Positions 1-9,054 of a DNA stretch of 64,000 nt are shown here, piece after piece. Under the pieces are notes generated by a model. The model saw only the letters and a program-made list of their open reading frames with translations. It did not search any database and was not told the DNA's origin. The DNA is from Oscillospiraceae bacterium. Its GTDB lineage: Bacteria; Bacillota; Clostridia; Oscillospirales; Oscillospiraceae. The stretch's first letter is position 1. Each line of letters starts with the position of its first letter. A program made the translations under genes and the position numbers. The stretch lies in contig JAHHSI010000003.1 in the NCBI GenBank assembly GCA_020025275.1, positions 72,094 through 136,093 on the forward strand. The letters run 5' to 3'.

Positions 1-1
1 C

Positions 2-3000
2 GGTGCCGTGGTGTTGAAAAACGGAGAGATCACGGAGCGTTTTCAGACCTTCGTCAATCCCAATCGCCGCCTGACACCGGAGATCATCGGCCTCACGGGG
101 ATCACGGACGCTATGTTGGTGGATGCGCCGCAGCTGAAAGAAGCACTGCGGAAGTTTTTGGAATTCGTGGATGGGCGGCCGCTGGCGGCCCACAATGCGG
201 AGTTTGACATCAGCTTCATTCGTTCCGGCTGCCAGAAGGTAGGATTGGCGTTTGATCCGACCTACGTCGACAGTCTGATTCTGGCGCAGAATCTGCTGCC
301 GGAACTCCATAAATACAAGCTGGACATCGTGGCGGAGCATTTGGACCTGCCCGCCTTCAATCACCATCGTGCTTCTGACGATGCAGCTATGGTGGGCTAT
401 ATGCTCGTTCCCTTCTTTGAGAAGATGCAAAAGGAGCTGGGGATCCATCGTCTGCAGGAGATCAATGATGAGATGCTGAAGCTGCGGCCTAAAGGCAGCA
501 AGTCCAACCGCTTCCCCAAGCATATCATTCTTCTGGCCAAGAACAAGCTGGGACTGAAGAACCTCTATCAGCTGGTGTCAGCCTCGAACCTGAAGTATTT
601 CAAGCGTGTGCCGATCATCCCCAAAACAGAGCTGGTGCAGCACCGCGAGGGCTTGATCATCGGCTCGGCCTGTGAGGCGGGCGAGCTGTTCAAGGCAGTC
701 ACAGAGCACAAGGATTGGGCGGAGTTGAAGCGGATCGCCTCATTTTATGATTATTTGGAGATCCAGCCCCTGTGCAACAACGCCTTTATGCTGCGCAAGG
801 GGGAGGTGCAGTCGGAGGAGGAGCTGCGGGAGTTCAACCGCACCATTGTCCGTCTGGGTGAGGAACTGGGAAAACCTGTGTGCGCCACCGGCGACGTCCA
901 CTTTCAGGAGCCGGAGGACGAGGTCTACCGCCACATCCTGCTGGCCAGTAAGAAGTTTCCCGATGCCGACGAGAGCCTGCCCATCTACTTCAAGACCACC
1001 GACGAGATGCTGCGGGAATTTGCCTATTTGGGTGAGGAGAAGGCGGAGGAAGTGGTCATCGACAACCCCCGCCGCATTGCGGATCTGGTGGAGGAGATCG
1101 AGCTCCTGCCGCCGGGACAGCTGTTCCCGCCCCGCTTGGAAAATTCGGAGCAGGATCTGTACAACATGGTTTGGGACAAGTGCCACGAGCTCTACGGCGA
1201 GAACCCGCCGCAGCTGATCGTGGACCGTCTGAATGTAGAGCTCAACAGTATTCTGGGCAAGTACGACGTGGTGTATATGTCTGCCCAGAAATTGGTACAG
1301 CGCAGCTTGGAGAACGGCTATCTGGTGGGCTCACGAGGCAGTGTGGGCTCCTCTCTGGTGGCCTATATGTCCGGCATCACCGAGGTCAACTCTCTGCCGC
1401 CCCACTACCGATGCCCGAAGTGCCAGCACAGTGAATTTGTTACCGACGGCAGCTACGGCTGCGGTGCGGATATGCCGGATAAAATGTGCCCGGAGTGCGG
1501 AACAAAGTACATCAAGGACGGCTTTGACATCCCCTTTGAGACCTTCTTGGGGTATGGAGGCGGTAAGGTGCCCGATATCGACCTGAACTTCTCCGGTGAA
1601 TATCAGGCCAAAGCCCACCGCCACGCCATCGAGATGTTCGGTGAGACGCAGGTGTTCCGTGCCGGGACCATTGGTACTCTGGCGGAAAAGACGGCCTTCG
1701 GCTTTGTGCGGAAGTATTTGGAGGAGAACGGGATCACCGCCGGAAACGCGGAGATGAACCGGCTGACGCAGGGCTGTGTCGGTGTCCGGCGGACAACGGG
1801 ACAGCATCCCGGCGGTCTGGTGGTGGTGCCTGACGACATGGATGTGGAGGATTTCACGGCGGTGCAGCATCCGGCAGATGCCGTCGACAGCGACACCGTC
1901 ACCACACATTTTGAATACCACTGCATGGAGGACAACCTCCTGAAGCTGGATATGCTGGGGCACGATGACCCCACCATGATTAAGATGATGCAGGACCTAA
2001 CGGGCGTGGACCCCAAAACCATACCGCTGGATGATCCCGACACCATGAGTATCTTCATCTCGTCCAAGGTGCTGGGGTTTGAAAACGATGAGATTCTGGG
2101 CCCCACCGGTGCCGTGGCCATTCCGGAGTTCAACACTCGTTTCACCCGTGGAATGCTGATGGACACCCACCCCAAGGACTTCAATACGCTGGTGCGGCTG
2201 TCCGGCTTCTCCCACGGTACGGACGTGTGGCTGGGCAACGCCCGGGATCTGATTGTCAGCGGCACGGCCAGCGTTCTGGAAACTGTGGGCTGCCGTGATG
2301 ATATTATGCTTTACCTCATCAAGATGGGCCTCGATCCTAAGATGTCCTTTAAGATCATGGAGGCGGTCCGTAAGGGCAAGGTGAAAAAGGGCGGCTTTCA
2401 GGATGGCTGGGAGGACGCCATGCGGGCGCACAACGTGCCGGACTGGTACATCGACTCGCTGGCGAAGATCGGCTATCTGTTCCCGAAGGCGCACGCCGTT
2501 GCCTACGTGATGATGGCGTTTCGTATTGCATGGTACAAGGTGCATCGGCCGCTGGCGTTCTACGCCACATTCTTCTCCATCCGCGCCAAGGCTTTTGATG
2601 CGGAGTACTGCTGTGCCGGCTTGGAGGCAGTGAAAAAGAAGATCCGGGAGATCGAGAACAACAAGGATGCCACCGACGTGGAGCAAAACCTGATGGTGAC
2701 GCTGGAGGTGTGCTATGAATTCTATCTCCGGGGCTTCCACTTTGATACCATCAATATCTATGAGTCGGATGCCACCAAGTTCCTCATTACGGAAAACGGC
2801 CTCCTGCCGCCCTTTGTGTCTGTACACGGTCTGGGCGAGGCCGCCGCACAGGCCACCGTTCAGCAGCGGAAGGGAAAGACGTTCATCTCCATTGAGGAGT
2901 TCTCCAACTGCTGCAACAAACTCTCCAAGACCAATATCGAGCAGCTGAAAAATCTGGGGACCTTTGCAGGGATGGCCGAGACCAGCCAGATCACGTTCTT

Positions 3001-3004
3001 TTAA
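2..3004 (+). CDS. polC: PolC-type DNA polymerase III alpha subunit, 5' end cut by the window
   Basis: The main replicative polymerase of low-GC Gram-positive lineages, with built-in 3'-5' proofreading. The frame is open at base 2, so the N-terminal OB/PHP part and the first exonuclease motif lie outside the window; about 1,001 residues are visible. In order I see the rest of the DEDDh exonuclease (AHNAEFD, then HHRASDD), the distal half of the split PHP domain, a four-cysteine zinc element near residues 460-500 (CPKC...CPECG) and the catalytic palm (PDIDLNFSGEYQ), followed by fingers and the C-terminal helix-hairpin region ending with TAA. The exonuclease embedded in PHP separates PolC from DnaE. 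A phosphopantetheinyl transferase gene begins 3 bases after the stop, so the two are probably co-transcribed. Confidence 0.97.
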   Translation, partial: GAVVLKNGEITERFQTFVNPNRRLTPEIIGLTGITDAMLVDAPQLKEALRKFLEFVDGRPLAAHNAEFDISFIRSGCQKVGLAFDPTYVDSLILAQNLLPELHKYKLDIVAEHLDLPAFNHHRASDDAAMVGYMLVPFFEKMQKELGIHRLQEINDEMLKLRPKGSKSNRFPKHIILLAKNKLGLKNLYQLVSASNLKYFKRVPIIPKTELVQHREGLIIGSACEAGELFKAVTEHKDWAELKRIASFYDYLEIQPLCNNAFMLRKGEVQSEEELREFNRTIVRLGEELGKPVCATGDVHFQEPEDEVYRHILLASKKFPDADESLPIYFKTTDEMLREFAYLGEEKAEEVVIDNPRRIADLVEEIELLPPGQLFPPRLENSEQDLYNMVWDKCHELYGENPPQLIVDRLNVELNSILGKYDVVYMSAQKLVQRSLENGYLVGSRGSVGSSLVAYMSGITEVNSLPPHYRCPKCQHSEFVTDGSYGCGADMPDKMCPECGTKYIKDGFDIPFETFLGYGGGKVPDIDLNFSGEYQAKAHRHAIEMFGETQVFRAGTIGTLAEKTAFGFVRKYLEENGITAGNAEMNRLTQGCVGVRRTTGQHPGGLVVVPDDMDVEDFTAVQHPADAVDSDTVTTHFEYHCMEDNLLKLDMLGHDDPTMIKMMQDLTGVDPKTIPLDDPDTMSIFISSKVLGFENDEILGPTGAVAIPEFNTRFTRGMLMDTHPKDFNTLVRLSGFSHGTDVWLGNARDLIVSGTASVLETVGCRDDIMLYLIKMGLDPKMSFKIMEAVRKGKVKKGGFQDGWEDAMRAHNVPDWYIDSLAKIGYLFPKAHAVAYVMMAFRIAWYKVHRPLAFYATFFSIRAKAFDAEYCCAGLEAVKKKIREIENNKDATDVEQNLMVTLEVCYEFYLRGFHFDTINIYESDATKFLITENGLLPPFVSVHGLGEAAAQATVQQRKGKTFISIEEFSNCCNKLSKTNIEQLKNLGTFAGMAETSQITFF

Positions 3005-3007
3005 GCC

Positions 3008-3532
3008 ATGGACGTGCGTTTTTTCGATGTGCGGCAGGTGCGTGAGTCACAGATCCGGCAGTGGAGCCAGTGGCTCACACTGGAAGAGCGGCAGCGCATG
3101 GCACGCTATGATGCACCGCTGCCGCACCTCTGCGCCCGTGGCCTTGCCCGGGAAATGCTTGCCCAAGTGCTGCATCTGGCGCCGGAAGAGATCTGCTTTA
3201 CATATGGCGGGCAGGGGAAACCACTGGTGGAGGGGGCCTACTTTAACCTGAGTCACAGTGGTGCACTGGTGCTCTGTGCCGTATCCACGCATCCCGTCGG
3301 GGTCGATGTGGAGCAGCTGCGACCGGTTATGCCCCATCTGGCCCGGCGCTTTGGCACCGACGATCCGACCGTCTTTTTCCAGCACTGGACAGAGACGGAG
3401 GCCCGGCTCAAGTGCTGCGGAGCTTCGGTAGGGGCATGGAGGCGCTTTACCCAACCGATAGAAGGGCTTACGGTGACGCAGCTGGCCGCCCCTGCGGGCT
3501 ATGCAGCAGCTGTCTGTGAGCAGCAGGACTGA
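3008..3532 (+). CDS. Sfp-type 4'-phosphopantetheinyl transferase, short form
   Basis: Transfers the phosphopantetheine arm of coenzyme A to a serine of a carrier protein. The 174-aa product carries the family signatures: FNLSHSG near residue 78, VGVDVE near residue 97 (Asp and Glu bind Mg and CoA) and WTETEARLK near residue 125. It is shorter than the usual 210-240 aa of Sfp-like enzymes; the N-terminal half is reduced. The ATG lies 3 bases after the polC stop, so translation is probably coupled. No synthase cluster is visible nearby, so the target carrier protein is unknown; fatty-acid ACP or an unlinked peptide synthetase are both possible. Confidence 0.85.
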   Translation: MDVRFFDVRQVRESQIRQWSQWLTLEERQRMARYDAPLPHLCARGLAREMLAQVLHLAPEEICFTYGGQGKPLVEGAYFNLSHSGALVLCAVSTHPVGVDVEQLRPVMPHLARRFGTDDPTVFFQHWTETEARLKCCGASVGAWRRFTQPIEGLTVTQLAAPAGYAAAVCEQQD

Positions 3533-3645
3533 AATAAGAGAACAGCAGGAGCGGAGAAATAACGAGGAGTGTCACTCCCGACAGAGACGCTTTTGGGAGC
3601 GGTAGAGTGCCGATCCGCAGCCAACCATAGGGGAGAAAGATAAGA

Positions 3646-3684
3646 AAAAGAGACACAGGGCGGAAAGCCCTGTGTCTCTTTTAG
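3646..3684. terminator. Bidirectional rho-independent terminator
   Basis: A perfect 14-bp stem (3648-3661 with 3667-3680) and a 5-base loop. It has an A-rich run on the left and TTTT on the right, so it can end both the rightward polC transcript and the leftward EamA transcript. Confidence 0.85.
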
Positions 3685-3704
3685 TGCGTTTGTATGGACA
3701 AAAA

Positions 3705-4625
3705 TCAGTTCTTCTCTGATTTCTTCTTTTCGGGGAAGGGAATCTGGGCCAGGATCACAGCCAGCAGCATCAGTGCGCAGCCCAAATACTCCCGCAGGGT
3801 CATCTGCTGGTGCAGCAGCACAGCCCCGGCAATGACGGCAAACACGGATTCCATGCTCAAAAGCAGGGTGACCACGGTGGGATTTGAATCCTTCTGCGCC
3901 AGAATTTGCAGGGTATAGCCCACGCCGCTGGAAAAAATACCCACATAGAGAATGGGCAGCGCACAGGCCACCAGAGAGGACCAGGTGGGCGTTTCCAGAA
4001 GCAGCATACCGATGGCGGACCAGACGGAAGCCACCAGAAACTGGATGCAGCTGAGCTTCATGCCGTCCACAAACTGCGTGAAGTGGTCGATGATCAGGAT
4101 ATGTACGGCAAATCCGGCCGAGCACAGCAGGAGCAGAAGGTCACCGGCATTGATGCTGAAGCCGTTTTTGATGCACAAAAGATACAGCGCCAGAACGGCC
4201 AGCCCCACACTGATCCACACCGGAAGGGAGACCTTCTTTTTCAGGAAAAGCCCGAAGATCGGCACCAAGACGATGTACAGTGCGGTAATGAATCCGGCCT
4301 TGCCGGCATCGGTACCGTACTCCATGCCCGCCTGCTGGAGATATGCGGCTAACGCCAGTGCCGTGCCGCAGCAAAAGCCGCCCAGCAGCAGCGATTTGCG
4401 ATCCCGCTTTTTTTCCGTGTCCGACAGCGTGGGCCGTTCCTTTTTCAGACAGCTGAAAATCGCAACGATGACCAATAGGGCAAGGAACGCAATAAAGAAA
4501 CGGGAGGCATTGAAGGTCATCGAGCCCATGGAGTCGGCGCAGATATCCTGTGCCACAAAGGCCGTGCCCCAGATCAGAGCCGTCAGGAGCGGGAAAAAGA
4601 CTTGCCGAACTTGATTGTGTTTCAT
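3705..4625 (-). CDS. EamA/DMT-family membrane transporter
   Basis: A 306-aa integral membrane protein with about ten hydrophobic helices and two EamA halves. The first starts with FFPLLTALIWGTAFVAQ and the second near residue 155 after the GFSINAGDLLLLL segment. The C terminus is basic (FPEKKKSEKN). Members of this drug/metabolite transporter superfamily export metabolites or amino acids; substrate cannot be told from sequence. It is the last gene of the leftward der-plsY group, 18 bases after plsY, and ends at the bidirectional terminator. Confidence 0.88.
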   Translation of the reverse strand: MKHNQVRQVFFPLLTALIWGTAFVAQDICADSMGSMTFNASRFFIAFLALLVIVAIFSCLKKERPTLSDTEKKRDRKSLLLGGFCCGTALALAAYLQQAGMEYGTDAGKAGFITALYIVLVPIFGLFLKKKVSLPVWISVGLAVLALYLLCIKNGFSINAGDLLLLLCSAGFAVHILIIDHFTQFVDGMKLSCIQFLVASVWSAIGMLLLETPTWSSLVACALPILYVGIFSSGVGYTLQILAQKDSNPTVVTLLLSMESVFAVIAGAVLLHQQMTLREYLGCALMLLAVILAQIPFPEKKKSEKN

Positions 4626-4643
4626 AGTCGATGCATCCTTTAC

Positions 4644-5294
4644 TTAGTTTTTGTTCTCGTCGCCTTTGTCGTCTTTTTTGTGCCGTTGGAACTTACTCTC
4701 CGTGCCGGAGAGCAGACGCTGAATGTTGGCCCGGTGGCTGTAGATCACCAGTACGGCGATGAACACACTCAGGATCGTATAGGTCACATTGTGATCGTAG
4801 ACAAAGAAACCGGTAATGGGGAAGCTGGCCGTGGCGGCCACAGAGCCCAGCGACACATAGCGGGTGAGAATGGACAGCAGAAGGAACAGGCCCCATGCCA
4901 CAAGGGCGATCCGCCAATCCAGCATGATCAAAAGCATTCCCCCCGCAAGAATTCCCTTGCCGCCTTTGAACCCGTAAAAGACAGGGAAAATGTGCCCGAC
5001 CACAGCACCGGCGCCGCCAAGGAGCGCTCCCAGCGTCCAGTCCCCGAAAAGGGTGGCGAAGATATGGCCGCCGATGAGGACGGAGGCGGCCGTTTTGCCC
5101 ATGTCACAGACAATGACCAGCGCTGCATACCGAGCGCCATAGGTGCGGTAAAAGTTGGTCAGGCCGGCGTTTCCGCTGCCGTGGGAACGTACGTCATCGC
5201 GAATGACGAAATGGGACGTGATGACCGCCCCGTTGAGACAACCCAGCAGATAGGACAGCAGGAGCACAACAAAGGCTGCAAAGTAGATGGACAT
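4644..5294 (-). CDS. plsY: Glycerol-3-phosphate acyltransferase PlsY
   Basis: Acylates glycerol-3-phosphate with acyl-phosphate as donor, the first membrane step of phospholipid synthesis. The 216-aa protein has the typical five-helix layout and both PlsY signatures: the SGNAGLTNFYRTYG loop near residue 40 and the GFKGGKG loop near residue 108. The C-terminal tail is charged (FQRHKKDDKGDENKN). The ATG sits 2 bases after the der stop, and its ribosome-binding site (GGAGG) lies inside the end of der, so the two are translationally coupled. Confidence 0.95.
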   Translation of the reverse strand: MSIYFAAFVVLLLSYLLGCLNGAVITSHFVIRDDVRSHGSGNAGLTNFYRTYGARYAALVIVCDMGKTAASVLIGGHIFATLFGDWTLGALLGGAGAVVGHIFPVFYGFKGGKGILAGGMLLIMLDWRIALVAWGLFLLLSILTRYVSLGSVAATASFPITGFFVYDHNVTYTILSVFIAVLVIYSHRANIQRLLSGTESKFQRHKKDDKGDENKN

Positions 5295-5296
5295 GG

Positions 5297-6619
5297 TTAT
5301 TCCTCCTCACCCTTTTGACGAACTGTCATGATGATCGGTGTCCCTTCCAAGCCGAAAACACTGCGGATCTGATTTTCCAGATACCGACGATACGAGAAGT
5401 GGAACAGCGCTTTGTCATTGCAGAAAGCAACGAAATGGGGCGGGCGGATCCCCACCTGCGTCATGTAGTAGATCTTCAGGCGGCGGCCCTTGTCCGTGGG
5501 GGGCTGTACCCGTGTCTGCGCGTCGGCCAGAACGCTGTTGAGCATACCGGTGGTGATCCGCACGGAGGCCTGCTCGTGGACATAGTTGATCAGCTCGAAA
5601 AGACGCTGTACACGCTGGCCGGTGAGGGCGGAGATAAAGAGGATCGGAGCGTAGGTCATATAGCTGAGATCACGGCGAATTTCTTCACGCATATGGTCCA
5701 TGGTCCGGCCGTCCTTTTCGACCAGATCCCACTTGTTGACCACGATGATGCAGGCCTTGCCCGCCTCGTGGGCAAGCCCCGCCACCTTGGTGTCCTGCTC
5801 GGTAACGCCCTCCTGCGCATCGATCATGATCAGGCAGACGTCGCTGCGCTCGATGGCCATGGTGGCGCGGAGCACGCTGTACTTTTCAATGGTATCATCC
5901 ACCTTGGATTTTTTGCGCATACCGGCGGTATCGATGAAATTGTACTTGCCGGTTTTATTTTCAAAATAGGAGTCGATGGCGTCGCGTGTGGTGCCGGCCA
6001 CGTTGCTGACGATGACGCGCTGCTGGCCCAGAATACGGTTCGTCAAAGACGATTTGCCTACATTGGGTTTGCCGATGATCGCCACCTGAATGACGTCATC
6101 CTCCTCTTCTTCCTCGTCTTCGGCGGGGAAATACTGCAGACAGGCGTCGAGAAGATCGCCGGTACCATGCCCGTGGACAGCGGAGACGGCAATGGGATCG
6201 CCCAGACCCAGATTGTAGAACTCGTAGAACTCCGGGTCGATGTTGCCGGTGGAGTCCACCTTGTTGACGGCCAGCACGATGGGCTTGCCGGAGCGCTGAA
6301 GCATCCGGGCCACCTCCTGATCGGAGGCGGTCATGCCGGTTTTGATGTCGGTGACAAAAACGATCACCGTGGCGTTATCAATGGCGATCTGGGCCTGATC
6401 GCGCATGAAGGCCAGGATCATATTGTCCGTGCTCGGTTCGATACCGCCGGTGTCCACCAGTGTAAACTTCCGGCCATTCCATTCCGATTCACCGTAGATT
6501 CGGTCACGGGTCACGCCGGGCGTATCTTCCACAATGGACATCCGCTTGCCGATGAGTTTGTTAAACAGCATGGACTTGCCCACATTGGGCCGGCCCACGA
6601 TGGCAATCAATGGCTTCAT
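5297..6619 (-). CDS. der: Ribosome-biogenesis GTPase Der (EngA)
   Basis: A tandem GTPase needed for 50S assembly. The 440-aa protein has two complete G domains: GRPNVGKS near residue 8 with DTGG and NKVD, and GKPNVGKSSL near residue 183 with DTAGM and NKWD. A KH-like C-terminal domain begins near residue 350. An acidic linker (EDEEEEEDD) joins the G domains. Length and order are as usual for Der. It lies 36 bases downstream of the DUF512 gene and immediately before plsY. Confidence 0.97.
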   Translation of the reverse strand: MKPLIAIVGRPNVGKSMLFNKLIGKRMSIVEDTPGVTRDRIYGESEWNGRKFTLVDTGGIEPSTDNMILAFMRDQAQIAIDNATVIVFVTDIKTGMTASDQEVARMLQRSGKPIVLAVNKVDSTGNIDPEFYEFYNLGLGDPIAVSAVHGHGTGDLLDACLQYFPAEDEEEEEDDVIQVAIIGKPNVGKSSLTNRILGQQRVIVSNVAGTTRDAIDSYFENKTGKYNFIDTAGMRKKSKVDDTIEKYSVLRATMAIERSDVCLIMIDAQEGVTEQDTKVAGLAHEAGKACIIVVNKWDLVEKDGRTMDHMREEIRRDLSYMTYAPILFISALTGQRVQRLFELINYVHEQASVRITTGMLNSVLADAQTRVQPPTDKGRRLKIYYMTQVGIRPPHFVAFCNDKALFHFSYRRYLENQIRSVFGLEGTPIIMTVRQKGEEE

Positions 6620-6655
6620 TAGATCACATACCTTTCTTTGTTCAAGTAAAACGGG

Positions 6656-8029
6656 TCAGCTACCCGGATTATAGCGATAGTATTCATCCTCCGGCGGGAG
6701 GGAAAAAGCGGGCATCTCCACGGCCAGCCCCATAATGGTATCGATGAGGTCAAAGCCGCTGTCAGACGGGACGATGGCGATGGGCACGCCCAGAGCCGTT
6801 TCCAACTGCTCTACAGTCACGTCGTCCAAAAGAACATTCTCGCCGTAGCGCAGCATACAGGACGGGAGCAGCAGCCGTTCCCCCAATTCCTGACCCCGCA
6901 GCTGTTCCATGAGGTCTGTCCCGGTGATCAGTCCCGTCACAGTAATGGTTTCACCGAAAAAGCAGTTGCGGATGGGATACACATGGCCCTGAATATTCGG
7001 GCAGCGTCGGTGGAGGAGATCCACGATCTGCTGAAGGAAGGGGGCGGCAGAAACACCCGTGGCAATGGAAAAAGGTTTTGCCTCCTCTGTGGGGGAGAGA
7101 TCCTCGATGGCCATAGTGGCTTGAGAGAGCAGGAGCTGCAGCATCCCGACCCCATTTTCCAACTGGTCCATGTCCTCGTAATAGCTCTTCTCCGGCAGCG
7201 GCCGGCCGGCCAAAAGGTAGAACTCGTCGGAGCACCACGCCATGGTGGTGCCGCGCTCCTGGAGAGAGGCGGCGCCAAAGGCCTCCACCAGATCGATGAC
7301 GGCGCCGGCCTCCTCCTTGGTGTAGGGGCGCAGCGGGTAGAGCCCGTCACGGAACTTGGTGACCCCCACCGGGACAATGGCAACACTGTTGACGGAGGGG
7401 TACATCTGCCCCAGATCGTGAAGCGTTTTTTCCAGTGCAGCCCCGTCGTTGAGGCCGGGGCAGGAGACGATCTGGCAGTTCATGGTGATGTGATTCTCCG
7501 CAAAGCGGCGGATCGTGTCGATGGATTCGCCGGCACGCTTATTGCGCAGAAGCTGAGCCCGCAGCTCCGGATCGGTGGTGTGGACGGAGACGTTGATGGG
7601 GGAGATGCGCAGATCAATGATGCGCTGAATCTCCCGGGGGGAGAGGTTGGTCAGGGTCAGATAGTTGCCCATCAGAAAACTCAAACGTGCATCATCGTCC
7701 TTGAAATAGAGGCTTTTACGCATCCCGGGGGGCATCTGATCCACAAAACAGAAAATGCAGTTGTTGGCGCAGGAGCGGGCTTTGTCCATGAGATAGGTCT
7801 CAAAATTGAGCCCCAGATCCATTCCCTCCTCCTTCGGAACACGGAGAGTACGGCGCTGGCCATCCGGCTGCTGCAATTCCACCATGGGATCGGGATCGTA
7901 ACCGAAGAAACGATAGTCCAGAACATCGACGATCTTGTGACCGTTGATCTGGAGCAGTTGTTCGCCCACCTGAATCCCGGCACGCTGGGCCGGGCTGTGC
8001 GGGTCGATGGATGTAATAATGGTACTCAT
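6656..8029 (-). CDS. DUF512 protein: PDZ plus radical-SAM-type domain
   Basis: A 457-aa member of the DUF512 family widespread in anaerobic Bacillota; the reaction is not known. Residues 1-55 form a PDZ-like domain (SPAQRAGIQVGEQLLQING). Near residue 87 is a CxxxCxxC cluster (CANNCIFC) followed by FVDQMPPGMR, which fits an iron-sulfur, radical-SAM-type site. The rest is the DUF512 region. It is the first gene of the leftward group DUF512-der-plsY-EamA, with its own promoter and a GAGGT ribosome-binding site. I am sure of the family, not of the function. Confidence 0.9.
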   Translation of the reverse strand: MSTIITSIDPHSPAQRAGIQVGEQLLQINGHKIVDVLDYRFFGYDPDPMVELQQPDGQRRTLRVPKEEGMDLGLNFETYLMDKARSCANNCIFCFVDQMPPGMRKSLYFKDDDARLSFLMGNYLTLTNLSPREIQRIIDLRISPINVSVHTTDPELRAQLLRNKRAGESIDTIRRFAENHITMNCQIVSCPGLNDGAALEKTLHDLGQMYPSVNSVAIVPVGVTKFRDGLYPLRPYTKEEAGAVIDLVEAFGAASLQERGTTMAWCSDEFYLLAGRPLPEKSYYEDMDQLENGVGMLQLLLSQATMAIEDLSPTEEAKPFSIATGVSAAPFLQQIVDLLHRRCPNIQGHVYPIRNCFFGETITVTGLITGTDLMEQLRGQELGERLLLPSCMLRYGENVLLDDVTVEQLETALGVPIAIVPSDSGFDLIDTIMGLAVEMPAFSLPPEDEYYRYNPGS

Positions 8030-8066
8030 ATATTAAACCTCAAATATCGCATACTATATCTAAATT

Positions 8067-8095
8067 ATTATAGACGAAAAGCGTATTTTTAGCAA
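8067..8095 (-). promoter_or_regulatory. Promoter of the DUF512-der-plsY-EamA group
   Basis: Leftward TTGCTA at 8090-8095 and TATAAT at 8067-8072 with a 17-bp spacer. The predicted start gives a leader of about 30 bases before the ATG at 8029. Confidence 0.8.
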
Positions 8096-8103
8096 CTGCA
8101 AAA

Positions 8104-8140
8104 GACAAAAAAGTAAGGAGGGAAGAAGAATCTTCCCTCC
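8104..8140 (-). terminator. Terminator after rpmF
   Basis: A perfect 10-bp stem (8117-8126 with 8131-8140), 4-base loop. On the minus strand it is followed by a T-rich run (complement of 8104-8116). It separates DUF177-rpmF from the next leftward promoter. Confidence 0.85.
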
Positions 8141-8159
8141 TAACAAGGACACACGGTAA

Positions 8160-8360
8160 TTAGTTGTTGCCGGCGGCCACAGACTTGATCACCTTGACCT
8201 GACGGCCGTTATAGTTACCACACTCCGGGCACATTCTGTGAGGCAGATGCAGCGCGCCGCACTTGGAGCAAGCTACGAGACCGGGAGCCTTCAGCTTCCA
8301 TACGGAGCTGCGTCTCTTATTGCGTCTTTGTTTCGATACTTTTCCCTTAGGTACTGCCAT
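8160..8360 (-). CDS. rpmF: 50S ribosomal protein L32, zinc-binding form
   Basis: A 66-aa ribosomal protein. The N terminus (MAVPKGKVSKQRRNKRRS) and the two CxxC pairs (CSKC and CPEC) of the zinc-binding L32 are intact, so this is the zinc-containing paralog rather than the cysteine-free one. A strong AAGGAGGTG ribosome-binding site precedes the ATG. It lies directly downstream of the DUF177 gene, the conserved yceD-rpmF arrangement of bacteria. Confidence 0.98.
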   Translation of the reverse strand: MAVPKGKVSKQRRNKRRSSVWKLKAPGLVACSKCGALHLPHRMCPECGNYNGRQVKVIKSVAAGNN

Positions 8361-8411
8361 GTTGACACCTCCTTGGTCTTAACTGCCTGAGCAGTAATTT
8401 AATAATGAGAA

Positions 8412-8915
8412 TTACTCGTCATCCTTCTGCAAAAGCTGCGCCAGCGCAGCCAGCCGGGGATCGACTGCCTTCTTACAGCGGCAATCCTCTTCATTGAGGT
8501 TGGCACCGCAGCCGGGGCAAAGTCCCTTGCAGTCAGGGGAGCAGAGCGTTTTTGTGTCCATATCGAGAATGAATGCGGTTCTGGCCAGTTCGTCCAGATC
8601 CACTTCGTCGTTTTCCAATACAACGATGTCCTCATTGTCCTCCTCCTGTTTTTCCTCGGCGAGGATGCACGAGAAGGAGACGGATTTCGGATCATCGAAC
8701 TCTTTGGCACATCGGTCACAGACGGAGCGGAGCGTCGTATCCGCTTGGATCTCACAGTATAAAACTCCTGCCCAATTCACCACACGGCCGTCCACAACAA
8801 CCGGGCGAACAGCAGGAAAATACCCTCCGAACTCAAAATCCGACAGATCCATCTCAAAATGGAAGGCCACTTGACTTTCGGGGGTGTGCAATACTCTGTT
8901 GACATTCAAACGCAT
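8412..8915 (-). CDS. DUF177 / YceD-family protein
   Basis: A 167-aa protein of the DUF177 (YceD) family, usually encoded beside rpmF and linked in other bacteria to 23S rRNA accumulation. Visible features are the CDRCAKEF pair near residue 75 and a C-terminal cysteine cluster (CSPDCKGLCPGC then CRC) with a central acidic stretch. I place the start at 8915 (MRLNVNRVLH) rather than the longer reading from 8975, because a GAGGTG ribosome-binding site lies just upstream of 8915 and the upstream codons overlap the promoter. Confidence 0.9.
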   Translation of the reverse strand: MRLNVNRVLHTPESQVAFHFEMDLSDFEFGGYFPAVRPVVVDGRVVNWAGVLYCEIQADTTLRSVCDRCAKEFDDPKSVSFSCILAEEKQEEDNEDIVVLENDEVDLDELARTAFILDMDTKTLCSPDCKGLCPGCGANLNEEDCRCKKAVDPRLAALAQLLQKDDE

Positions 8916-8942
8916 AGTACACCTCACAATGACACGAGTAGT

Positions 8943-8971
8943 ATTATAGAGGATATTTTCGGGAATGTCAA
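8943..8971 (-). promoter_or_regulatory. Consensus promoter of DUF177-rpmF
   Basis: Leftward perfect TTGACA (complement of 8966-8971), a 17-bp spacer and perfect TATAAT (complement of 8943-8948). This is among the strongest promoters in the window and fits a ribosomal-protein transcript. Confidence 0.92.
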
Positions 8972-8990
8972 ACATTTTCTTAGATTTATT

Positions 8991-9018
8991 TTGACTTTTT
9001 TACAAAATGAGATACAAT
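8991..9018 (+). promoter_or_regulatory. Promoter of the pseudouridine synthase gene
   Basis: TTGACT at 8991-8996 and TACAAT at 9013-9018 with a 16-bp spacer, divergent from the DUF177 promoter only 20 bases away. Confidence 0.75.
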
Positions 9019-9054
9019 AAATCCTGTAAGATTTCACAAAAGCAGGAGGGTTCC

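Noticed and set aside
4602..6622. Long forward frames opposite plsY and der
   Set aside because: They are mirror images of conserved minus-strand genes and read as repetitive His/Gly/Asp-rich text.
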